From: an uncultured Albidovulum sp.
GTDB lineage: Bacteria > Pseudomonadota > Alphaproteobacteria > Rhodobacterales > Rhodobacteraceae
DNA: 64,000 bases
Direction of reading: 5' to 3'
NCBI GenBank assembly: GCA_913064775.1
Contig: CAJYAD010000011.1
Coordinates: 1 to 64,000, forward strand
Position numbers and translations under genes: made by a program. The notes beneath the pieces were generated by a model that searched no databases, had not been told where the DNA came from, and worked only from the letters and a program-made list of their open reading frames with translations. Positions 57,081 to 64,000 of the stretch are shown one piece after another; the stretch's first letter is position 1; every line of letters starts with the position of its first letter.

Positions 57081-58760
57081 CTACTTCCGCGCCGGCCCGA
57101 AGACCGCCAGATCCACCCAGCGACCGGTGCCCAGATCCAGCCCGGTCACCGTGCCCAGGCGCTTGGCGCCCAGCATCACCGTCGATTTCGCATCCGGCAC
57201 CACGGCGGCGGAACAGCGGTCCGTCGCCAGCTTTGCCGCCGCCTGCGCCGGGGACAGGCTGACCACCGGCCCGGGCGCCAGGAAAATCAGCGAGGGCTCT
57301 CCATAGCCGCTCTCATACAGGGTGATCCGTTTGCAGGCCGGATCGCTGGGCAGAAGCGCCACGATCGCCTTCGCGGGCCACAGCGCGGGCGTGGCCGCGA
57401 TGCTTGCCAGCACCCCGCCCGTCACGCCTGCGCCCGTCAGCCACAGCCCGATCAGCGCCGCCAGCGGCAGCCCGGCGCGCAGCGCGGCATGGGCAAAGAC
57501 CAGCCCGACCCCGATCGCGGCAAACCCCAGCAGCAGCGGCAACACCGGCCAGCTGCCCAGGGAAATCACATAGCCCCCCACCGCCGCCAGCATCAGCACC
57601 GGCAGCGCGGCAAGGATGTAGAACACCACCCGCCGCGCCCCCACCAGCGGCCGCGCGGCGCTCTCAGCCCAGACCAGCGCCATCGCCAGCGCCAGCGCCG
57701 GATAGAACGGCAGCACATAATGCACCAGCTTGGTCGAGGCCGCCTCGAAGATCAGCCAACCCGGGATCGCCCAGGCCATGGCGAAGGTGATGCCGGGACG
57801 GCGCCGCGCCGCCCAGATCGCCGGCAGCGTCAGCCCCAGCGCGATCGCGGCAGGTTGGAATGTCAGCCATAGCGCCACCAGATAGGATCCGGGCGGGGCG
57901 CCGTGGCTTTCCTGCGCCTCGGCCACCTTGCCCAGCAGATCATGGCCCAGCGCAGCCTGCCAGAACCCCAGCCCCGAGCGCCAGGTGATCGCCAGGAACC
58001 ACGGCAGCACCAGCGCCGCGAACAGGATCAGCCCCGGCCCCGGCCGCAACGCCCCCAGCCAGCGCCAGCGCCGATGCCCCACCGCCAGCGCCAGCACCGT
58101 CAGCGCCACCACGCCGGGCCCGATCGGCCCCTTGACCAGCGTGCCCAGCGCCAGCGCGCCCCAGAAAACCGCCACCCTGCCCCAACCGAGCGGCAGCGGC
58201 GGCGTGAACGCCTGCGCGCGTGCCATGCGGTAGAGCGGCGCCAGCACCCATTGCGCGGCCAGCACCGTCAGCAGCAGCACCGCATCGGTGGTGGCCAGAT
58301 GCGCCTCGACCCCCAGCAGGAACATGCCGGCCATGGGGATCCCCGCGGCCAGCCCCGCCGCCGCGCCGCCAAAGCCCGCCGCGATCGCCGCCGTCAGCAC
58401 CGCCGCCAGAACCGCCGCGATCAGCGACGGCAGCCGGTAGTGCCAGATCAGCCGCGCCTGCGGGCCGCCGGTGACCACGGCCGCGGCGGTTTGCAGCCAG
58501 TAGATCCCCACCGGCTTCTTGTAGCGCGGGCCGTTCTGGAAGCGGATATCGACAAGATCACCGGTTTCGGCCATCTGCTTCGAGGCCTGGGCAAAGCGCG
58601 CCTCGTCCCGGTCGACCGGGGGCAGCGTGGTGAAGGCCGGCAGGAAGGCCGCCAACGCCAGAAGCGCAACCAGCAGCCCCACCCCCAGCCCCGCCGACCG
58701 TGGCCGCATCGCGGCCAGACGCGCGAGGCCCTGGTTCAACCGGCGGGCAAGCGAGGTCAT
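57081..58760 (-). CDS. ArnT-like GT39-family glycosyltransferase
   Basis: This 559-residue integral membrane protein has the lipid-sugar transferase pattern: first periplasmic loop motif LPPVDRDEARFAQASKQM near residue 48 with catalytic acidic residues, then NGPRYKKPVGIYWLQ, and about 11-12 membrane helices. Such enzymes transfer a sugar from a polyprenyl carrier to lipid A or other glycans. The exact sugar is unknown. Single gene. Confidence 0.88.
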   Translation of the reverse strand: MTSLARRLNQGLARLAAMRPRSAGLGVGLLVALLALAAFLPAFTTLPPVDRDEARFAQASKQMAETGDLVDIRFQNGPRYKKPVGIYWLQTAAAVVTGGPQARLIWHYRLPSLIAAVLAAVLTAAIAAGFGGAAAGLAAGIPMAGMFLLGVEAHLATTDAVLLLTVLAAQWVLAPLYRMARAQAFTPPLPLGWGRVAVFWGALALGTLVKGPIGPGVVALTVLALAVGHRRWRWLGALRPGPGLILFAALVLPWFLAITWRSGLGFWQAALGHDLLGKVAEAQESHGAPPGSYLVALWLTFQPAAIALGLTLPAIWAARRRPGITFAMAWAIPGWLIFEAASTKLVHYVLPFYPALALAMALVWAESAARPLVGARRVVFYILAALPVLMLAAVGGYVISLGSWPVLPLLLGFAAIGVGLVFAHAALRAGLPLAALIGLWLTGAGVTGGVLASIAATPALWPAKAIVALLPSDPACKRITLYESGYGEPSLIFLAPGPVVSLSPAQAAAKLATDRCSAAVVPDAKSTVMLGAKRLGTVTGLDLGTGRWVDLAVFGPARK

Positions 58761-58838
58761 GCGGTCCCTCCGGACGTGATGGTTGCGGGATGGTTACATC
58801 CTGCCGGGCGTCGAGAAAAGACCCCCATCCTGTCCGTG

Positions 58839-58904
58839 CCCCGGGTTTACCGGCGGGCCACCGGCAAAGCCGGCGCCTGCGGCGCCCCGGGTTCACCGGC
58901 GGGC
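58839..58904. repeat. 20-bp direct repeat upstream of the GT39 gene
   Basis: CCCCGGGTTTACCGGCGGGC (58839-58858) recurs as CCCCGGGTTCACCGGCGGGC (58885-58904), one base different, 46 bases apart. Function unknown. Confidence 0.7.
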
Positions 58905-58908
58905 GGGA

Positions 58909-59094
58909 TTATTTGATGGCAATCAGGATCGTGGTGGCGGGGACATAGGCCGCCGGCTGCATCATCGGCTGGGGGGTGCGCGGCGGCGTCCCAAACGCGT
59001 TGAGCACAATCAAAGCCGTCACCGCCATAAGCGCGCAAAGCAGCGTCTGCTTTTGCGGCTTCCGGCCTCGGGGTATGATCAAAAGTTGGTCCAT
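58909..59094 (-). CDS. Small hypothetical protein with one membrane helix
   Basis: This 61-residue frame has a basic N-terminus and a single hydrophobic helix (LLCALMAVTALIVLNAF). No family is recognised and no good ribosome binding site precedes the ATG at 59094. It is a plausible but weak gene call. Confidence 0.4.
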   Translation of the reverse strand: MDQLLIIPRGRKPQKQTLLCALMAVTALIVLNAFGTPPRTPQPMMQPAAYVPATTILIAIK

Positions 59095-59436
59095 AATGTG
59101 GCTTATACATGAAAGAACCCGGCGAAATAAGGCAAAAGCAGGGCAAATGTGACAACTAAGTGTTTCCGAACCGGAAATCCCAGTCACGCCGCGACGGCAA
59201 TTCCGGGCCGGTTTTGAGAGGCCTAGGACGGCGCGCGCGGCGCACTTGGCAAGCCTCGCCATCCCTCGCGCAGCATCCCCCGCGCCTTGCCTCCGCTGTG
59301 ATCGCGCATGGCAAAGCGCCTGCCCGTCGCGCCGAAGACACATCCCGGGCGGCAATTGCGCCCAGCTCATCCTCTGCCCCGCCAATGCCGCCCGACGACG
59401 ATTGACGCGGCAGCCGCTTTCAGGCAAGCCCCGGCC
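59095..59436. other. Gap upstream of the ABC-F gene (342 bases)
   Basis: I see no credible gene, repeat or hairpin here. It presumably contains the ABC-F promoter and the upstream region of the small divergent frame. Confidence 0.5.
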
Positions 59437-61284
59437 ATGCTCACAATCTCTGATCTCAGCTATTCCGTCGAAGGCCGCCCCCTGTTCGAGGGTGCCTCGG
59501 CCCGTATCCCCTCTGGCCACAAGGTCGGCCTTGTGGGCCGCAACGGCGCCGGCAAGACCACGCTCTTTCGCCTGATCCGCGGGGAACTCGCAATTGAAGG
59601 CGGGGCGATCACCCTGCCCTCGCGCGCCCGCATCGGCGGCGTCGCGCAGGAGGTGCCGTCATCGTCCACCTCGCTGATCGACACGGTGCTGGCCGCCGAT
59701 GCCGAACGCGCCGCCCTGATGGCGGAATCCGAAACCGCCACCGATGCCCACCGGATCGCCGAGGTTCAGGCGCGCCTGACCGATATCGACGCCTGGTCGG
59801 CCGAGGGCCGCGCCAGCGCGATCCTGCGCGGCCTGGGCTTCACCGCCGAGGAACAGCTGCGCCCGTGCTCGGATTTCTCGGGCGGCTGGCGGATGCGGGT
59901 GGCGCTGGCGGGGGTGCTGTTCTCGCAGCCCGACCTGCTGCTTCTGGACGAGCCGACCAACTACCTCGACCTCGAGGGGGCGCTGTGGCTGGAGAACTAT
60001 CTTCAGAAATACCCCCATACCGTCATCATCATCAGCCACGACCGCGAGCTTCTGAACCGCTCGGTCGGCGCGATCCTGCATCTTGAGGAGCGCAAGCTGA
60101 CGCTCTGGCAGGGGCCCTATGACACCTTCGCGCGCTCGCGCGCCGAACAGCGCATGGTCCAGACCGCCGAGGCCAAGAAGCAAGACGCACGGCGCGCCCA
60201 TCTGCAAAGCTTCGTCGACCGGTTCAAGGCCAAGGCATCAAAAGCCCGGCAGGCGCAGAGCCGGGTGAAGATGCTGGAGAAGATGACCCCGATCACCGCG
60301 CCCCAGGATGCGGCCAAGCACGTCTTCACCTTCCCCACGCCCGAGGAACTCTCGCCGCCGATCATCAACATCGAAGGCGCGGCGGTGGGCTATGACGGCC
60401 CGCCGGTGCTGCGCCGGCTGAACCTGCGCATCGACCAGGACGACCGCATCGCCCTGCTGGGCCGCAACGGCGAGGGCAAGTCGACGCTGTCGAAGCTGCT
60501 GGCCGGCAAGCTGGAGGCCTGCGAAGGGCGGCTCGTGCGGTCGTCGAAGCTGCGGATCGGCTATTTCGCGCAGCATCAGGTGGATGAGCTGCATATCGAT
60601 GAAACGCCCCTGCAGCATGTGATGCGCATCCGCCCGAACGAGGGCCAGCCCCGCTTGCGCGCCCGCCTCGCCGGCTTCGGTCTGGGCGCCGATCAGGCCG
60701 AGACCGAGGTAGGCCGTCTGTCTGGCGGGCAGAAGGCCCGGCTGTCGCTCTTGCTGGCCACGATCGAGGCGCCGCATCTGCTGATCCTGGACGAACCGAC
60801 CAACCACCTCGACATCGAAAGCCGCGAGGCGCTGGTCGAGGCGCTGACCGGCTATGCCGGCGCGGTGGTGCTGGTCAGCCACGACATGCACCTTCTCAGC
60901 CTGGTGGCGGATCGGCTGTGGCTGGTGTCCAAGGGCACCGTGACGCCCTATGAGGAGGACCTGCAGGCCTATCGCCGCTTCCTTCTGCAAGGCGACGACG
61001 GGGCCAAGACCGACAAGCCCAAGCCCGCGAAGAAGCGCGCCAGCCGCGACGAGGTTCAGGCCCTGCGCGGCGAGGTGCGCAAATGCGAGGAACGCGTCGC
61101 CAAGATCGAAGAGATGCGCACCCGTCTGGCCAAGAAGCTGGCCGATCCGGAACTGTATGAACCCGGCAAGGCCGGCGAGATCGAGGTCTGGCAGAAGAAA
61201 TACGCCGAGCTGATGGACGGCCTCGACCGGGCCGAAGCGATGTGGCTGAAGGCGCAGGCGAAGCTGGAGGCCTCCGAAGCGTGA
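59437..61284 (+). CDS. ABC-F family ATPase (Uup/YheS-like)
   Basis: This 615-residue soluble protein has two ABC domains without membrane segments. Domain 1 has Walker A GRNGAGKTT near residue 36, signature FSGGWRMR and Walker B LLLDEPTNYLD. Domain 2 has GRNGEGKST near residue 348, signature LSGGQKAR and LLILDEPTNHLD. The linker (about 240-310) and a charged C-terminal coiled coil fit ABC-F proteins that act on ribosomes. marC follows directly. Confidence 0.94.
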   Translation: MLTISDLSYSVEGRPLFEGASARIPSGHKVGLVGRNGAGKTTLFRLIRGELAIEGGAITLPSRARIGGVAQEVPSSSTSLIDTVLAADAERAALMAESETATDAHRIAEVQARLTDIDAWSAEGRASAILRGLGFTAEEQLRPCSDFSGGWRMRVALAGVLFSQPDLLLLDEPTNYLDLEGALWLENYLQKYPHTVIIISHDRELLNRSVGAILHLEERKLTLWQGPYDTFARSRAEQRMVQTAEAKKQDARRAHLQSFVDRFKAKASKARQAQSRVKMLEKMTPITAPQDAAKHVFTFPTPEELSPPIINIEGAAVGYDGPPVLRRLNLRIDQDDRIALLGRNGEGKSTLSKLLAGKLEACEGRLVRSSKLRIGYFAQHQVDELHIDETPLQHVMRIRPNEGQPRLRARLAGFGLGADQAETEVGRLSGGQKARLSLLLATIEAPHLLILDEPTNHLDIESREALVEALTGYAGAVVLVSHDMHLLSLVADRLWLVSKGTVTPYEEDLQAYRRFLLQGDDGAKTDKPKPAKKRASRDEVQALRGEVRKCEERVAKIEEMRTRLAKKLADPELYEPGKAGEIEVWQKKYAELMDGLDRAEAMWLKAQAKLEASEA

Positions 61285-61285
61285 C

Positions 61286-61933
61286 ATGAGCCAGGCCGAC
61301 ATCATCACCGCCTTCGTCACGCTGTTCGTGATCATCGACCCGATCGGGCTGGCGCCGCTGTTCGTGGCGCTGACCCAGGGCATGAGCGGGGCACAGCGGC
61401 GGGCGGTGGCGCTGCGGGCCTCGGTGGTGGCGCTGGTGTTGCTGACGCTGTTCGGGCTGGCCGGGCAGAAGCTGCTGGATTTCATCGGCATCTCGATGCC
61501 CGCCTTCCGCATCGCGGGCGGGCTTTTGCTGTTCGTCACCGCCTTCGACATGCTGTTCGAGCGCCGCACCGAGCGGCGCGAAAGCAAGGTCAGCGACGAA
61601 GAGGCCCTGCCCGATCACGATCCTTCGGTGTTCCCGCTGGCCACGCCGCTGATCGCCGGGCCGGGCGCGCTGGCGACGATGGTGCTGCTGGTCGGGCGCG
61701 CGGGGCCGGGCTGGCAGGGCGTGTTGACCGTGCATCTGGTGATGGCCACGGTGGTCGCCTGCGCTTACGGCATGTTCCTGATCTCGGGCCCGATCGGGCG
61801 GGCGCTGGGGCGCACCGGCACCAATGTGGTGACCCGGCTTCTGGGGATGCTGCTGGCGGCGCTGTCGGTGCAATTCGTGATCGACGGCATTCTGGGCGTG
61901 CTGCACGGCGCGGGGCTTGTCGCCCCCGGGTGA
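61286..61933 (+). CDS. MarC family integral membrane protein
   Basis: This 215-residue protein with about six membrane helices shows LFVIIDPIGLAPLFVALT at the N-terminus and PLATPLIAGPGALATMVLL in the middle, the two MarC/UPF0056 signatures. The function is not established; the old multiple-antibiotic-resistance link is not supported. It starts 1 base after the ABC-F stop, so it is translationally coupled. Confidence 0.92.
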   Translation: MSQADIITAFVTLFVIIDPIGLAPLFVALTQGMSGAQRRAVALRASVVALVLLTLFGLAGQKLLDFIGISMPAFRIAGGLLLFVTAFDMLFERRTERRESKVSDEEALPDHDPSVFPLATPLIAGPGALATMVLLVGRAGPGWQGVLTVHLVMATVVACAYGMFLISGPIGRALGRTGTNVVTRLLGMLLAALSVQFVIDGILGVLHGAGLVAPG

Positions 61934-62011
61934 TCACCGCAGGGCCGATGCGCACCGACAGGGGGTGACACGGGCGCCCCGCCTGCCCAAATAGGGACAA
62001 AGGAGATCTCG

Positions 62012-62593
62012 ATGGACGGCGATGCCTTTGCCCGCGTGACCTATCTGGTGCTGATCGCCGTGGCGGTCGGCGGCGCTCTGATCGCCCAGAGCCGTGGAAA
62101 TTGGGGCAAGCTGGCCCAGCAGGCCTCGATCTGGGGGCTGATCTTCATCGGCGTGATCGCGGGCTACGGGCTTTGGTCCGACATCGGGCCGCAGCTTCTG
62201 CCGCGGCAGGAGGTGGTGTCGAACACTGGCCAGATCGTGCTGCCGCGCGGGCCCGGCGGGCATTTCTACGCCACGGTGAAGATCGACGGCACACCGGTGC
62301 AATTCGTCGTCGATACCGGCGCGACCTCGATCGTGCTGACCAAGACGGACGCCCAGCGGCTGGGACTTCGGCCGGGCAACCTCAGCTATATCGGGGTGGC
62401 CGATACCGCGAACGGGATGGTGCGCACCGCCCATGTCACCTTGCACGATGTGCAGCTTGGCGGGCTGACGGTGCCCTCGATGGGGGCCTCGGTCAACGAC
62501 GGACAAATGGACATGTCGCTTCTGGGGATGACATTTCTGAAGCGGTTCTCGAAGCTGGAAATCGCCGGCAACAAGATGGTCCTGACGCCATAA
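62012..62593 (+). CDS. Membrane-anchored retropepsin-like aspartic protease (TIGR02281)
   Basis: This 193-residue protein has two N-terminal membrane helices (about residues 8-25 and 40-55) and a periplasmic single-lobed aspartic protease domain. The catalytic motif is FVVDTGATSIVLT near residue 103, and the flap/second motif region includes MDMSLLGMTFLKRFSKLEI. The family is common in alphaproteobacteria and its substrate is unknown. Confidence 0.9.
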   Translation: MDGDAFARVTYLVLIAVAVGGALIAQSRGNWGKLAQQASIWGLIFIGVIAGYGLWSDIGPQLLPRQEVVSNTGQIVLPRGPGGHFYATVKIDGTPVQFVVDTGATSIVLTKTDAQRLGLRPGNLSYIGVADTANGMVRTAHVTLHDVQLGGLTVPSMGASVNDGQMDMSLLGMTFLKRFSKLEIAGNKMVLTP

Positions 62594-62759
62594 GCGGCAC
62601 CAGCCGGAAGCGCGACACAGCGCGCTGGATTGTGCGCAAGACGGGCAACGGCAGCCAGCCCGGCGATGAAACGACCAAGGGCAGCCGCCCGCCGCGCCGG
62701 GATCAGCCGCATGACTAAGGTGCCCGACCTCACCCGCCACCCAATCAGGAGACCCTTGC

Positions 62760-63854
62760 ATGAAGATCGACGGCAGAGCCTACCGCTCTATCTGGCGCGA
62801 GGCCTCGGGAGAGGTACGCATCATCGACCAGCGCTGGCTGCCGCATGAGTTGCGCATCGCGACACTTTCGACGCGCGAGGATTTCGCAACAGCGATCCGT
62901 GAGATGTGGGTACGCGGCGCGCCGCTGATCGGCGCGACCGCCGCCTATGGCGTGGCGGTGCAGATGGCCCGCGACCCGTCGGATGCGGCCCTGCACGAGA
63001 CCTGGCAGGTGCTGCACGCGACCCGTCCCACCGCGATCAACCTGAAATGGGCGCTGGACGAGATGACCCGCGTTCTGGCGCCGCGACCGCCCTTGGAACG
63101 TGCCGCCGCCGCCTTCGCCCGCGCCGCCGAGATCTGCGACGAGGATGTCGAGATCAACCGCCGGATCGGCCTGCACGGGCTGGAAATCATCCGCGAGATC
63201 GCGCGGCGGAAGGGCGGCGCGCGGGTCAATGTGCTGACCCATTGCAATGCCGGCTGGCCCGCCACGGTGGACTGGGGCACCGCGACCTCGCCGATCTATC
63301 ACGCGGTCGAGGCGGGGATCGACCTGCATGTCTTCGTCGACGAGACCCGCCCGCGCAATCAGGGCGCCCAGTTGACCAGTTGGGAGCTGAACAGCCACGG
63401 CGTCAGCCACGATCTGATCGTCGACAATGCCGGCGGCCATCTGATGCAGCATGGCGAGGTCGATCTGGTCATCGTCGGCACCGACCGCACCACCGCGCGC
63501 GGCGACGTGTGCAACAAGATCGGCACCTATCTAAAGGCGCTGGCCGCCCGGGCGAACGACGTGCCCTTCTATGTCGCCCTGCCCTCGCCGACGATCGACT
63601 GGAAAGTTTCGGACGGCATTCGCGAAATCCCGATCGAGGAACGCCACGCCGAGGAAGTGACCCATGTGCAGGGCCGCGACCCCGAGGGGCGGATCGTCTC
63701 GGTGCAGATCTCGCCCGACGGGACCCCGGCGCGCAACCCGGCCTTCGATGTCACCCCGGCCGAACTGGTCACCGGCCTGATCACCGAGCGCGGCATCTGC
63801 GCGGCCACGCCCCAGGCGATGGCGGCGATGTTCCCCGACCTTGCGCCACGGTAG
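62760..63854 (+). CDS. mtnA: S-methyl-5-thioribose-1-phosphate isomerase
   Basis: This 364-residue enzyme isomerises 5-methylthioribose-1-phosphate to the ribulose form in methylthioadenosine salvage. It has the family stretches [18 protein letters not shown], the catalytic cysteine in LTHCNAGW near residue 161, and the catalytic aspartate in [21 protein letters not shown] near residue 240. The remaining methionine-salvage genes are not in view; in Rhodobacterales mtnA can also feed a shunt via an aldolase. Confidence 0.95.
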   Translation: MKIDGRAYRSIWREASGEVRIIDQRWLPHELRIATLSTREDFATAIREMWVRGAPLIGATAAYGVAVQMARDPSDAALHETWQVLHATRPTAINLKWALDEMTRVLAPRPPLERAAAAFARAAEICDEDVEINRRIGLHGLEIIREIARRKGGARVNVLTHCNAGWPATVDWGTATSPIYHAVEAGIDLHVFVDETRPRNQGAQLTSWELNSHGVSHDLIVDNAGGHLMQHGEVDLVIVGTDRTTARGDVCNKIGTYLKALAARANDVPFYVALPSPTIDWKVSDGIREIPIEERHAEEVTHVQGRDPEGRIVSVQISPDGTPARNPAFDVTPAELVTGLITERGICAATPQAMAAMFPDLAPR

Positions 63855-63905
63855 GCCCGGACGCGCGGCACGGGACCGGCCTGCCTTGCCCCCGGCGGCC
63901 GGCAC

Positions 63906-64000
63906 CTAGGCCGCGGCCAGCATCGCCTCGGCCACCGCCAGGCTGGTCACCAGATGGGTGACATAGCCGCCCCGGATCGCGGCCAGCGACGCCTCGACCT
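63906..64000 (-). CDS. 3' end of a probable SorC/DeoR-type sugar-binding regulator (partial)
   Basis: Only the last 31 residues are in the window, ending in GGYVTHLVTSLAVAEAMLA plus two alanines. The pattern RGGxVxxLVTxxxxAxxxL is typical of the C-terminus of SorC-family sugar-binding regulators (which usually read LRGGxVNxLVTDEATA). The gene converges on mtnA. Identification is tentative. Confidence 0.45.
   Translation of the reverse strand, partial: VEASLAAIRGGYVTHLVTSLAVAEAMLAAA

Noticed and set aside
58847-59155. Alternative 102-codon minus-strand frame beginning MSHLPCF
   Set aside because: Its residue composition is unlike a folded protein, and it competes with a more protein-like 61-residue frame in the same place.
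62594-62759. Possible SAM- or SAH-binding riboswitch before mtnA
   Set aside because: I looked for SAM-II and SAH aptamer motifs in this leader and found none; only a weak ribosome binding site (AGGAGA) is evident.

Overview
The window looks like ordinary chromosome from a Rhodobacterales alphaproteobacterium (Rhodobacter/Paracoccus relatives). The sequence is very GC-rich. Many genes are alphaproteobacterial or rhodobacterial hallmarks: an Mcl1-type malyl-CoA lyase, an F0-only ATP synthase operon with split b and b' subunits, an NDUFA12 homologue, COQ9, the DUF1013 cell-cycle protein TrcR, alanine dehydrogenase with a divergent Lrp regulator, and a fused carnitine dehydrogenase/thioesterase. 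About 70 protein genes are supported. No tRNA, rRNA, CRISPR array, IS element or prophage block was seen.

Layout. 0-6.2 kb holds pyrimidine catabolism: an omega-amino acid:pyruvate aminotransferase with a cupin, a divergent RutR-type repressor and its palindromic operator, and preT-preA (dihydropyrimidine dehydrogenase). 6.4-13.2 kb holds accB-accC, a methyltransferase, aat, the DUF2155-mlaD-NDUFA12 group and an AbgB-like amidohydrolase. 13.3-17.3 kb is a Pho-box-controlled pstSCAB operon with no phoU. 17.3-24.3 kb holds the YcjX/YcjF-type pair, truA, an acs-adk unit and a small FMN-binding protein. 24.4-29.5 kb holds a frameshifted pectate-lyase-fold spike-like gene with a CtrA-type box upstream, then a carnitine catabolism operon (BKACE, a truncated SGNH hydrolase, carnitine dehydrogenase-thioesterase). 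29.7-32.4 kb is the F0 ATP synthase operon.

32.6-40 kb holds an orphan ArsR regulator, a secreted RNase T2, trcR, the queCDE operon behind a recognisable preQ1-I riboswitch, and a D-glutamate catabolism group (dgcN, dgcA, D-amino acid aminotransferase). 40-46.4 kb holds mcl1, accA, ald/lrp, a CLC chloride channel and rpsU. 46.4-53.7 kb holds COQ9, a quinone oxidoreductase, a STAS-like protein, a LigB-type dioxygenase, a HlyIII-type membrane protein, DUF1244, an N-formylglutamate amidohydrolase and pyruvate kinase with a CceR-like operator. 53.7-64 kb holds rpmI-rplT, a cytochrome P450, pheS (pheT not adjacent), a GT39 glycosyltransferase, an ABC-F protein, MarC, a retropepsin-like protease, mtnA and the 3' end of a probable SorC-type regulator.

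The strongest observations beyond routine annotation are the preQ1-I riboswitch at queC, the RutR operator, the frameshifted spike-like gene with its CtrA-like box, the acs-adk coupling, the truncated SGNH gene still coupled to carnitine dehydrogenase, and a dispersed intergenic element family. I did not find a convincing wholly new multi-gene system. All identifications come from reading motifs and remembered family sequences; no database search was run.
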